Below are positions 10,422-21,632 of a stretch of DNA of 64,000 nt, piece by piece. The notes beneath the pieces are model-generated. The model did not search any database. It was not told the DNA's origin and saw only the letters and a list, made by a program, of their open reading frames with translations. Source of the DNA: Rusavskia elegans. Lineage: Eukaryota; Ascomycota; Lecanoromycetes; Teloschistales; Teloschistaceae. Position 1 is the first letter of the stretch, and each line of letters begins with the position of its first letter. A program made the position numbers and the translations under genes. Location: positions 1 through 64,000 of the forward strand of contig SAUG01000147.1 in assembly GCA_011316305.1 (NCBI GenBank). Direction: 5' to 3'.

Positions 10422-10930
10422 TCTGGAGATCAGAAAACTGGCTTCGAGGATCTCCTTCCCCGAATCCCCTGATGATGTTGGCTGTAGAAATCTAATTTTG
10501 CCTCATAATTTTTCGATTTGTCCGAAGTCGGTTGTCGGACAAAACGGCGCCGATGCGATTGCGTGATCGGGATGGAAAACGGCCGTGGGCTAAGATAAGA
10601 TAAGATACTCCAATCCACCTTTGCAACACACCCACCTTTGCAACAACGGCCCCTAATTTAGCGACTCTTAGTATATCCCTTTAAAATAGAGGATTCTAAA
10701 AAGTTCCGTTATTACAAGTAGAAGAAGCTTAAAAAAAAAATGTTAACTTAGATTAGTAATATAGCAGGAGGTAATAATAACTCTAAACTCAGGGGTAAGA
10801 TTCTTCTAAGAAAGTAAATACAGAGGGGATTTAGCCAAATCCGTTAAATCCGTGTTGCAAAGTTGGGGACCCAAGTTTGCCAAGCCCTCTTCGTCATTAA
10901 CGACCTGCCATAGCACTCGCTTGCTCAACC
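10422..10930. promoter_or_regulatory. Divergent MET10/FMP52 upstream region with three GATA sites
   Basis: 509 bases between divergent starts. At 10592-10608 the plus strand reads taagataagataagat, three GATA cores spaced five bases apart and matching the HGATAR site of fungal GATA factors such as AreA. That a GATA factor acts here is inference. A CACCTTTGCAACA direct repeat lies at about 10615-10645. Positions 10657-10830 form an AT-rich patch that looks unlike the flanks. Confidence 0.45.
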
Positions 10931-11686
10931 ATGAACTCAGCGGCTCTTGTCGGATGCACTGGACTGGTTGTATGGCTCTCCTATCTAGAAGGGTCTCATT
11001 ATCTGGTGGCCAGGCACTGAAAGACTTTCCAGGGTTCCCAGATCCTCGCCGCACTCCAAGCAATCCCCCAGAAGCCCACAATCTATGCAATCGCCAGACG
11101 AGAGATCCCTTCCGCCACCTCAAACACAAAACCAATAATCGAACCAATCTCCGCCGATTGGCCCGATAAGCTTCGAAACTTGGCAACCACGCCGGAAGTG
11201 TTTCTGTCCGCATTGGGCACCAGTCGAGCGCAAGCTGGCTCCTTTGAAGCCCAGCGCGCCATTGATTATGATCTCAACTTGGCGCTCGCTAAGGCTGCAA
11301 AAGATTCAGGTGCTAAAACGTATGTGTTGATATCGTCGGCTGCGGTGTCCGCGAAGTCGAGGTTTCCCTATTCAAAGATGAAGGCGGAGCTTGAGGATGC
11401 GGTCAAGGCGTTGGAGTTCCCTCATACGGTCATCATAAAACCAGGGCTTCTTGTTGGCTCGAGACAAGATCTTCGCCTGGCAGAGGCAATGCTTCGAACG
11501 GTAGCGAAGGGGCTAGGGGCGATTAGCAAAAGCTGGCTTACGGACTGGTGGGCTCAGGACACCGATGTGATAGGTCGCGCTGCGGTGGCTGCAGCTCTTG
11601 AGTGTTCTGAGGGTAAGCGTGAGAAAGGGGTTTGGATAGTTGGGCAAGCAGATATAATACAACTCGGGAGGCAACCTCGGGAATGA
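10931..11686 (+). CDS. FMP52: Fmp52-like mitochondrial outer-membrane NAD(P)-binding protein
   Basis: Atypical short-chain dehydrogenase of the Fmp52 family, found at the mitochondrial outer membrane in yeast; substrate unknown. Two exons, 10931-10969 and 11033-11686, with a 63-nt intron (gtatgg donor, ttccag acceptor). Together they encode 230 residues, the normal family length. The first exon gives MNSAALVGCTGLV, and the splice adds GSQILAALQ, completing the Rossmann glycine motif GCTGLVGSQ. Further on: YVLISSAAVSA, the catalytic-type YSKMKAELE (Tyr and Lys of YxxxK), HTVIIKPGLLVGSR, then GRAAVAAALE. It ends VGQADIIQLGR, as Fmp52 proteins do. The frame starting at 11180 is only the second exon opening at a TTG; the true start is the ATG at 10931. 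Confidence 0.92.
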
Positions 11687-11877
11687 TTCGGCGATTTTCA
11701 AGCTATCTTTGTTTGCTGTCTAATCTTCCCCTGTCATCTTCCTCTAATCACCCCCGTTTAACATTTTTTACCGCAGGATATTATCCCACGTACCACCTCA
11801 ATCGAAGGACTCCCCATGAGACGTCTATCTTCCCTGTCTATTCACTGCGGCTCTCTGCCCTCCATGATGGTATCCCA
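11687..11877. other. Convergent spacer between FMP52 and the P450
   Basis: 191 bases between two 3' ends. No feature seen. Confidence 0.6.
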
Positions 11878-13575
11878 TTATTTCACCAAAACTTTGACAC
11901 CGTCGCATCCGTTTTCCGGAAAAGGGTTGAAGTAGTCTCGTGCATACTCGACCGTCGCCCGATCGGTCTCGAAAAGCTCCAGCTCGAAGCGGCGGAAGAT
12001 GGTCGCTATTGTCATATGGAGCTCAGCGTATGCCATACTAGACGTCCCTTGTCAGCCAAATATTCACCAGGAGGAGAAAAATTCCAGAGAAACGTACTTG
12101 ATGCCCAAACATTGACGAGTACCTCTCCCAAAACTGGTCAAATACTTCTCGAGACGGACACCGTCCTCCCTCTTTTCCAGCCAGCGTTCTGGTCTGAAAG
12201 CTTTGTGTTCTGGGAAGATATTTTCATCGTTATGCATGAAGATGGTGGTCATACCCACTGGCACACCAGCTGGGATTTCCCAGTCTCGATACTTGATCGG
12301 CGTTCGTGGGACACGAGTCAGACGGTTGGATGTGCCGTAGGCCAGGCGGAGACCTTCTTGCACACAGGCATGGAGGTAAGGGATAGCTTCGAGTTGTCCC
12401 AGTGGTGGTAAGGTATTGGAGTCCGGCATAACCTGCTCTAACGCTCCGCGCAACTTGGCTAGCTTGTCCGGATTGGCGAGCAGATGGTAGGTAATGGTTG
12501 ACAGTGTAAAAGCAGTCGTTTCCGAACCCGCGATCAGAAGTGACATCCCCTCACGAGCAACTCTTTCGGCAGACCTATCTTGCGGGCCGATATTGCTCTG
12601 CATTATGTTCAAGAACAGTCCGGGTTTGGGCTCGTCAGTCTTGCTGCTCAGGTCCTCGATGATGGCCTGAACATCGAACTGCATCTTCTGTTGGTAGACG
12701 AGCGTCAGCTTAGGGCGGATTCATAATCGACTGTCTTCAAATACCTTCATCAATTGCATTGCCAAGCGCAGGCTCGGTCGTAGCCATAGCATCACAGGGT
12801 CAGGGAGTGCCTGCATCAGGTTGAAGATGAAGGTCAAATGTTTGATAAAATGGCACGACTGAATGAAGCCGAGAAACAAGTGATGGTAAGCGCTACCGAG
12901 ATCGTCCCGCTCGAGGAGGTGATAGCAGTCGGCAAGGGCATATTTGGATATGATATCCGTGGTCAATGCGATATATCCCACTCCCAAGGGCATCGGCACT
13001 CGTTGCTTCTCCGAGTCACGAAGCCGGCGGCAAAGAGTGTCCAGTCTGTCTGTAATGAAGTCTGACATATCGGAGATGGACTTCCTGGAGAAAAACGGCG
13101 AATATGGCGAGCGGCGTTGCCGGTGGAGTTCGTGCGTCTCTGTGGTAAAGAAGATCCCAGGCATACCGAACATTTTTGTTTGTCCGGGGAATTTGTCTAG
13201 CTTGTTCTCGCGTCGATATAGTTGATCGTAGAATTCTGTATCTTGAATATGAAGTTCCTATCATCAGGGTCAATCAACGATGGTTCCCAACACTTCATAG
13301 ATACGTACTCCTGGATTGATCCTGACAATGGCACCGTATTGCTCATGCATTTTGGCGATTTGACTCTGGAAGCAACCACCTTTGACGAGATCATAGTAGA
13401 ATTCGGACCAATAAGTCAAAGCTGCCAATTTGGGACCGGGGAATTTGGCCAAAGGGCTGATGTACAGTCTAGAGAATACTCCAGCCACGACATAAGCAGC
13501 TAAAGCACTGACTATGAGCGAAACGATCGAGGTCCAAGAGACAGGTACTACTGCTAGAAAGCCCATTATGATCAC
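11878..13575 (-). CDS. Cytochrome P450 monooxygenase
   Basis: Haem-thiolate monooxygenase of 509 residues in four exons: 13575-13309, 13257-12745, 12687-12098 and 12037-11878. All introns are 50-60 nt and phases close exactly. An N-terminal hydrophobic anchor (about residues 8-32) is followed by [18 protein letters not shown]. Splicing restores [18 protein letters not shown]. Later motifs: the I-helix AGSETTAFT, ExxR as EGLR, the PERW element, the haem ligand loop [12 protein letters not shown] with the axial Cys, then [18 protein letters not shown]. This style resembles fungal P450s of the trichodiene-oxygenase-like group; the substrate cannot be told. It lies on the same strand just downstream of a PDR transporter, a pairing often seen in detoxification or secondary-metabolite loci, but no backbone synthase is present here. 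Confidence 0.95.
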
Positions 13576-14790
13576 AGCTGGCCAGTAAAAGGTAGAGCGA
13601 CTGTCGAACCAGAAGAAATTCTATTGGAGAAAATTTCATCCCTTCAGACATCAGGCCTACATTTTCAACAAGCCATGAAGACTTCTCACATCCCGAAGCC
13701 CGATGTGGTGGACTCATCCTCCCGGCTACTTATCGTGCAGGACAAAGGAAGATTTCAAGCTCTCATTCACTTATGTGATGAAATGAAACATGGATCGAGA
13801 AGGAAGAAACATCGCTACCAGATTGAAGAAGACTTGCCTCAGATACCAACAGTAGGTTCCTTTGCGCCTTGACTAATGAAACCTCATGATACAGGCTGAT
13901 CTCCGATATCCCTTCGTCTGATAGCGTGTTCCCTCGGCCCTACCATCCCTCCCATAAGGTTCACTTGCACCTGACATCCGGGCAATCGATAGAACGATGT
14001 TCTTCTTCGAGGTAACGGCTGTTATACAAAATTCCTTGCGATTGGTCTGTGGTATAACATAACTAGATATGACAAGCCCTTTAAAGCAGAGGCAGCAAGT
14101 GTTTTAGGGAAAGAGGGTATAGACTTTACCTCATTGGCTTGATCGGCACATCCTCAAAGTCCATATGCAAAGCCTGGTGGTCTTCCCAGGCTTCGATGGC
14201 GCTCTCACAGCCCGACTGCTGTCTCCAGTAGTATCAGAAGCATGTTCTCGACTGTTGAAACATGCTGCCGGAGACTAAAGCCAACGGTGGGGAACATAAG
14301 AGGCATGTAGCAGAGTCCGACAATCTGGCACTATGCACTCGCTCTACATGTAAAGGATATCTGGAAGGAACTCCGCAGTCAGATCGCTGATCAAGGGCAT
14401 CATGTGGTCTTTACTCATGTGTTAGACGGAACAACCTAGCCGTACGCAACGGCCACCTCTCCTGCTGCCCGTGAAGCACACTTCTGTGATGCAGTGCGTT
14501 GCAATCGAGGTATCGATGTTGTGACAGTCGTCAGAGTTGGATGGCTGATGCGACTCGATTGATTCAGGTTGCCCAGTGAGGTGCCTCCTTATTTGCCTGG
14601 ACTCTTCGGGGAAAAGGCCGTACACAGGAACTCTAACCATACATTGCAGCTCTATCGCAAGTTACTAGGCTGGAGAAATGCTCCAAATAATATGTACACA
14701 TAAGAATGCTCTCTCTACTCACTCATCTGAGTTTGGTCTCGGCATCCACTGGCAAGAATTTCAGGAAGCAAGGATCTTATCGTCCGCCTC
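13576..14790. other. Intergenic region with possible decayed exon and repeat copy
   Basis: 1215 bases between the P450 start and the ABC transporter stop. On the minus strand, 14220-14131 reads like one exon (GCESAIEAWEDHQ then HMDFEDVPIKPMR) flanked by an acceptor-like cag and a gtaaag donor, but no partner exons could be joined. It may be a gene remnant. A dispersed-repeat core, atcgaggtatcgatg, is at 14513-14527 followed by gacagtcgtc. Confidence 0.4.
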
Positions 14791-17700
14791 CTAGGCTTCA
14801 ATCTTCGACTCCTTCGTCTGTTGTCTCGACGCTGCTGTTCGGGTTCTCGTTGCTCCTGCAGGGGGACTCTCTTGTACTTTCTGCTTTCTTGGTACCCTCG
14901 CCAACCAGTAAAAGAAAAGTGCAGCCGCAACGTTAAAGGTAATGAAGCCAAACATGATCCCGAAGTTTCTCCACCGGGATGAATATTCAGAGCTCAATTG
15001 CCTTAGGTATACGTTGGTGTCCCTAACCTGGCAAAATTGGCATTGTGAAGTGTCGTCAGGGTTGCGAACATAACCGCCTCGTCGACCGATGAAATCTTCC
15101 ATGTATTCAAGGCACGTCTTCCCGTCTCGTGGGTTGAAAGTCGAGTATTCGATATCGGCACATGTTACGTTGGTGTTGGCAAGACCGGTCGCAAGCATGC
15201 CGTTGATGAGGTATGTAAAGGGCGAGACACGGTACATGAATATCCAGAAGCCCGGCAAGGTGCTCGGTCCAGCAAGAACACTATATAAACATCAGATCAG
15301 ACGATAGTGCAAGTTCGGGGAGCATGTGACATACCCGCAGAATATCAGCGTCAAAGAGAACAGAAGCTGTCCTACATTGCCTGCGGTTTCCGAGCTGTCT
15401 ATTCCGGCGATGATCATGTTGGTGAAGGTCGAAGTGAACAGCAGGAACGTCAAAACAAGAAGAAACATCAAGGCACCGCGCTCGTGAACCTGACCATTCG
15501 GAATCGCGTTGCGGTACATCCCAATGGGGTAGTACCAGCAGAAGTAGATCAATACGGCCATAAGCGTGTTCCAAGGCAGCTCGACGATGATGTTCGCAAG
15601 CATGAAGACCTTCCAGCCGTATGTCTTGGATGGCCGCTCCCGCACTTCGTACAAGGCTCGTTGAGTGACAAAGTGCGGCATGATTTGCTGCATCAGGTTA
15701 CCGAAGATAGTCAACAGCATAAAGATGGCGAACAGCTGGTTTTGGAGTCCTTGTTGACTGAGCGGAGAATCCCAGAATGAGAAGCCGATAAAGAGACCGG
15801 AAGCAACGCAGAGGAGAGTTTTCGAATACAAGTAGGAAGGTGTTCGCCAGTATTGCTCGAAGACACGCCGTAAGACCAGGAGCAGCTGGGTGGGGAACGT
15901 TTCCGCGAATTCATACAGTGCAGTTGGTTCCGTATCAACTGGCTTTTTGGATAGTGTTCGCTTCATCTCGGCCAGCTGTTCTTTGATCTGTTGTTTCTCT
16001 GGCGAGTCCCACCAGACCTCGGGCCACTCGATAGTGTTCTGTGAGCCGGGCGCAGCTCCGATGACATCCAACATCCATTCGGCAGGGTTCTCTTCCATGC
16101 CGCACTTCCTTGACCCGTTGCTTTCGAAATAGTTAGTCAGAGTCTTGGAGTTCTTTCCTATGTCACCAAAGTAGACAGTGCGACCACCGCTAGCGAGGAA
16201 CAGCAAGCGATCGAACTCCTGAAACAGCACCGCACTAGGCTGGTGGATGGTACAAAGAATGGCTTGCCCATTATTAGCGAGTTTTCGAAGCAACTGACAG
16301 ATCGACCAAGCCGTCTGACTGTCCAAGCCTGAGGTTGGCTCATCCAGGAAGAGTAGCAGAGCAGGCTTAGCGGCAAGTTCAACTCCGATCGTGAGACGCT
16401 TTCGCTGCTCGACATTGAGGCCCTCTCCAGGAACCCCAACAACGGCATCTGCATACGATTCCTGTAACGGATCCCAGAGTCAGCGTGTCTTTCCATCAAG
16501 ATGACCAGGGAATGTCTGAGACAAGTCTTGACAATGGATATTGACTTGGTAGTCTACGCATTCGATACCTCGACAGGTAGCCGACCAGGTGGCATTCGAT
16601 ATCTCGGTAGCTGGTGATCCACCAGGCATGAAGTTGCAAACCCCATGTCTAGCTTGAGACATGTCTCGCAACTCTAGGTCAAGGGAGATTGAGGTAAAGT
16701 AGTTCAGGAATAAGCTTACCATTTCCAGTACTTTGATCACTTCGTCTACATAGTCGAGCTTCTCTTTCTTTGGCGTCGTTCTCGGCTGTCGAAGGAGGGC
16801 GCTGAAATTGAGGGCTTCCCGCACAGTAGATGTACTCAGGTGTAGATCCTGCTGCTGCACGTACCCGGTCTTCCGCTGGAATCCACTATCGCGTTGCCGA
16901 CCATCAACCAGCATTTGACCGGTGACCACACCCATGGTAACACGCGATGCCAGGACATCGAGTAATGTAGTCTTGCCTGCACCAGAGGCACCCATCCTGC
17001 ATACCTGGCTTAACAAAGGATCACTGTGTACAGATTTACGGAGAACTTACAATGCTGTCAATTTGCCTGGCTGAACCCATCCGTCGCAATCTTCGAGCAG
17101 CGTTCTTGTTCCGCCCTTGATCTTGATATCGTAATGCACGGCCTCCCAATGGAATACAGCAGTTTGTTGCTGGATGCTCGGGGGCACGTCTCCTGCTGAT
17201 AGCACTTTCTCCGCGACTGCGTCTTGTGCGGTTGGTCGATCATTGCCCGCTTCCTCCTCCTCGTCCACCTTCTTCTTGAAGTGCGGTACGAGACCTCTGG
17301 GAAAGAGTAGCACTTCGCCCTTCGATTTCTTTCCAGAAATGAACTCAGCGAAGGTAAGGTAGATGAAGAGAAAGCCGATGGTCATCGCAACAAGTATACC
17401 GAAGTTTCTGGAGTAAGTTTCGGAGTCAGCAAGTCTTCATCAAGTACTAATGAACGTGTGAGACAAGTCTTTGGGGTGTCCAATTAGCAGTCTAGGTGTC
17501 CGACACCTCGACTGGCAGTATCCGATACCTCGATCAGCACCTCGATCGGATACTGTGGAGCCATGTCTTGCATTGGGAAATTGAGGTTAAGTAGCTCTGA
17601 CAATTACCTACCTCCAAAGGTGGCTTCTGTAGTACTGGAAGCTCTGGTTAATATACGCGTCGCCCTCGACAGAGAACACACCAGCAACAGATCCCACGAC

Positions 17701-20384
17701 CGTGCACGAAGCTTGATCAGGAGCTAAGTCGGCGTAGTTTGCCCCGAAAGGGACAATCTGAGCATCACTACAAGGAAACCTTCGATTGGAGAATTCGTTG
17801 ATCATCACCGCTTCGAATGCGTATGCCACAGGATCGAGCCACCGAAGCCAGGAAAACCAAGGATGCTGCCATGATACCTTGAGTCAGCAATGTTCCAGAG
17901 ATCGAGGTGAGAGTCTTGATACAGCGGGCGGTTTCGCATGTTACATGAGGAATAGAGATCCATACCATGAGTCCAGGAGGAACGGCAAAGCCAGTGTAGA
18001 TGACCAACGCCAGGATAAGAACAGCGGAAGGTGCCATAGCCTGTGCCAGAGTTCGAGAAAGTGCCCCAATTGATCTAAAAATCATGCTCATTGCCAGAAG
18101 ACACGTGAACGAGAAGAGGTAAAAGGTAAAGAATGCTGACGGCGTTCGGCGTAGGTTGGTCATGAAGTAGAGTGTAAGATTGAAGAATACGGATGTCAGG
18201 AGTTTGTTGGGCAAGTCGCATAGCATGGAAGCAATTGCTTCAGACCTGATGCAATTTGTTATCACTTCGTGAGTTGGGAGGTCCCTAGTGCTTACGATGG
18301 GTGGTAGAATGCATATTTGGACTGTTTTTCGACGATGGGACGCTGGGCGTAGATGGTAAGAATCTGCCAAATGTATCAGATAAATCCATGAGCGACTACA
18401 TGCGGATAGTGTTTGACCTCGAGATAGCTGCTAAAAGCGTTGAGAAGGATAGCAAAGAAGAGTAAAACCCCTCTGCTGTAGAAGCTCTGTGTGTCGGCAG
18501 GAAGGTTGTAAAAGACGCTTCCAATGATCAATGCCATGACACTATTTCCTGTATTATTGGTTAGACTCTTGACGCTTCAGCACGATAGATATTCTCACCA
18601 ATAATCCCTGTTAACGCCAAGCTTGCATCTTGCATGGAGTCAGCCAGTCTTCGTGAACATCTTAGGCGGTGAAACTTCAGTTGGCAGTCTAGGCATACGA
18701 TACCTCGGCGAGCAGCGTCCGAAATATCGACTCACACGTCAATCGGATGCCCTGCCGAGGCATGGTGTATGACATACCAAGTCAGGCAGGATTGGGGTAA
18801 AGTAGCAGATGATTGCTTACCGCCTTTCAGGCGTTGGAAGCCTCTTCGAGTACACAAGCTGATCTGCATGGGATATGATATCGTGTATGGGGATTTGACT
18901 CTCTGTCTCTTCGCTTGCTGGGCTTGGCGGGATTTCTTGAAGAGCTCCAGTTGCTGGCCACCAACCGGAAACTCTTGGTCGAAGGCTTCAATCTCTGCCA
19001 TCAGAAGTTGCCTAGCTTCACTCTTTTTCCAGACTTCAGCAAATTCGTCTGGTGTGCGAGGTACCCGGTTCTGAAGCCCTTCCCGGACAATACGCTCCTG
19101 AGGATTGGTCAGGGACGTAAGGAAGTCGCCAGTCGTTGCTCGGTCTTGGCAGACAAATCCTAGGTTTACAAAGTAGTCTTTGGCGGCAGTGGTTGGCCCA
19201 AAGTAGATCTGGCGACCCTCGTACAGAACCACCACCTTGTCAAACTTGTCATAGATGCTCTGAGATGCTTGATAGATGGCTACCGCAGCCGTGGAACCTG
19301 CAAGACTCGTGGACCGCCGCAAAGTCTTGATGAATTCGAGAGCGGTTGCACTATCAAGGCCTCGTGTGCTGTTGTCCCACGCTTGAAGCGGACTTCCGCC
19401 AAGGGCAGCTTCGGCGATACTGACACGTTTACGCTCGCCTCCGGATACACCACGAATGAAGTCGTTGCCGACGTTGGTGTTGTAGGTATGAGATAGACCA
19501 AACACGGCCATGATAACATCCGTCATGTGTTTAGCGTACTGTGCGCGCGAGACGCCGGGGAGTCTGTTTCTCGGCGCTCTTGCTTCAGCGGCGAAGGTCA
19601 AGGTCTGCCCGACGCTGAGTTGGGGAAAGTGAACATCGACTTCGGCTTGGTACATGCATTCGCCACGAAAGTCAGTATGCATGGTCTCCAGAGGGATGCC
19701 TTGATAGTTGATATGAGAACCCTGATCGATAAAGAAGCCACTCGTCTCGCCGGTTATGGTCTTCAGCAAAGTCGAGCATCCGGAACCCGGTCGACCCAAG
19801 ACTACGAGCATCTCTCCGCTCTTGACTAGGCCCTCAAAGTCTCTTAGAATGTGAATTTTCCGCTTGCCTCGGCCGGTGATGGTGTTGAATAGGCTTGCAA
19901 CTTCAAGTGGATAGTTGCCAAAGGTTTTTTGATAATCGAGGGGACTTCCGAATCCCGAGACATTCAAGTTCTTGTACGCAATACCAGCGACTCTCTGCGG
20001 ATAGCGCTCGGGGTCTCGCGACTGCAAGCCTATCAAGGTCTTCACCCATCTTTCCGGCTTGAACTGGCCGGACAAGGGGTCCAGCTCAGGTTCGTTGGTG
20101 CCAGCAAAGGGGTTGGGGTAGGACCCTCCGGAAGACTTGACAGAACCAGCGGTAATCTGTTTCGCAAGATATGTCACTTCGCGATCGGCGTGCTCCTTGT
20201 CCAGGAAATCATCGCTGTCTGTACCGCTCGAATGAGACGATGATTCCTTGGTGCCGGAAACTTGACTTTCAATTTTCCCGACCAACTCTTGCGCTGCGTG
20301 AGCAACACCTTCGGATTGTGGGATAGCACCCCATGGCCCGCCAGCGGCAGGACCCCCAGCAGGAGCACCCTCGGTGTCAGCCAT
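14791..20384 (-). CDS. PDR-type ABC-G drug/lipid exporter
   Basis: Full-length pleiotropic drug resistance transporter (order NBD-TMD-NBD-TMD) of the plasma membrane, 1525 residues. Ten exons with closing phases: 20384-18821, 18628-18599, 18548-18418, 18363-18296, 18245-17966, 17865-17612, 17407-17051, 16996-16720, 16461-15335, 15280-14791. NBD1: [17 protein letters not shown] (degenerate Walker A with Cys instead of Lys, as in all PDR proteins), [33 protein letters not shown]2: [17 protein letters not shown], then [27 protein letters not shown] as read on the minus strand, and [13 protein letters not shown]1 reads [23 protein letters not shown]2 has [16 protein letters not shown] and Cys-rich CQFCQV before the last helix. 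The start MADTEG is preferred; an in-frame ATG 12 codons upstream (20420) is possible. Three introns of 192, 204 and 258 nt are related repeats, unlike its other 50-100 nt introns. Confidence 0.96.
16462..16719 (-). repeat. Introner-like intron C of the ABC transporter gene (258 nt)
   Basis: Intron with gtaagc donor and gttacag acceptor. In gene sense it contains ctactttacctcaat about 20 nt after the donor, a cgaggtatcgaatgcgtaga core, agacttgtctcagac, and gctgactc as branch region. All four blocks recur in introns A and/or B of the same gene. It also holds a second core, cgagatatcgaatgcc. Confidence 0.8.
17408..17611 (-). repeat. Introner-like intron B of the ABC transporter gene (204 nt)
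   Basis: Intron with gtaggt donor and actccag acceptor. In gene sense: ctacttaacctcaat, then tatccgat and atcggata (an 8-bp perfect inverted repeat with an 18-nt loop containing two cgaggt elements), tgccagtcgaggtgtcgg, agacttgtctcacacg, and tgctgactcc. The blocks match introns A and C. Confidence 0.8.
18629..18820 (-). repeat. Introner-like intron A of the ABC transporter gene (192 nt)
   Basis: Intron with gtaagc donor and catgcaag acceptor. In gene sense: ctactttaccccaat, cgaggtatcgtatgcctaga followed by ctgccaactg, and ggctgactcc. The acceptor lies at a tandem ATGCAAG duplication shared by intron end and exon start, which could be a target-site duplication. Confidence 0.8.
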
Positions 20385-21632
20385 TCCACAGCCGATATTT
20401 ATGTCGAAAGTCAATGGCAACCGGGGGCTACGGTAGTCAATACCTGGATGTGGACTTCCGTTATAACGATTGCTTATATCTTACTGTCAAACTGCTTCTC
20501 GAACTGAAAGCTTGTACTCAGCCAAACAATGGCCGGTGAATTGATAAGGGATCGGTACTTGATAACGACTTCGCAGGCAATTGTCGCCCACGTTCCGATT
20601 GCTTCTTGACACAGCGAGACCACCAAAGAGAAGTGGGAGTGGTGATAGATTGGTTGCCAGGGTAGATGTAGGCTGCAGCCTCGAACAAACCGAAGGCTGA
20701 AAGCCCCAAATCACCGAGGCCAACGAAAAGTACTGATGACTGGGGTAGAAGAGCGAACAGAAAAGAGAGTGTGAGAAAAGGAATTTAAGAATAGTATTAA
20801 CGGAGGCAACTAGAAGTAGAGACCACCCTCAGCGTGAATCCTGGGGCGGAAGCTGGAGGACATCTATCCCGAGCGTAATTATTTATTGCTGACGGCGCGC
20901 TCGGAACGTCACCAATGCCAAGGCCGGTGTGTCGGAATACGGAAGATTTATGCAAACGCCAATGCAATCCTAACGTTCCAACCCAGCCAATGATAAGCAG
21001 TAGAATGGATCCTTAAGATTTTCGGTTCGTCCGTTCGTCCGCCCCCGAGTCCCCTTTTCTTTCGCTGAGAAGGCTGACAACAACGATGCTACCGTGACAT
21101 GACTCAGGGTAGGGAAGCAGTCATCGCTGCAAAAAGGTCTTGGCTCTCAAGCAATGTTATCCTTTGGCCAACTCCAAAGCCAATTTTTCAACGTGACTCA
21201 CAACCCTGCATGAACTATGAAGATGCTCCGTACGCCCCCGGTCGAGCGTTATCAGAACCCCCACTAGGGCATTTGATTCAGGGGCTTGCTGTACTAACAG
21301 TCGATCAGATTAAGAGGGTACCATAGCCGATACCTCGATGTAGATTATCGTTGTATCGACTGCTTGGACCTTAGAGTATAGCTGCCTATAACATCACCTA
21401 TAGGTGGATTGTGGCCTGGCCTACGATTTATTTCAGTTCTAAGATGGAAGGACGAGGTTGACGACTGGCCCCTAGAATCTCGGCTACATTTCAGCGCACT
21501 CCTAGTGTTGTATCAGCAACCAGTCGCCGGTTTTGGAAAGCTAGGGAGCAATTGAAGCGACGAGTAGATTGGGCGGCAAGGAGCTGCATGGCTATGAAGA
21601 TTTTATTACATTACTGAGGACCCGTCTAAAAT
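20385..21632. other. ABC transporter upstream region
   Basis: 1248 bases between the transporter start and the end of the next minus-strand gene. A dispersed-repeat core, ccgatacctcgatg, occurs at 21327-21340 followed by ttgtatcgactgc. No gene recognised; open frames have no family resemblance. Confidence 0.5.

Noticed and set aside
14131..14220. Exon-like minus-strand stretch (EAWEDHQ, HMDFEDVPIKPM)
   Set aside because: Splice-like borders, but no partner exons could be joined and no family recognised; kept only as a note in the intergenic entry.
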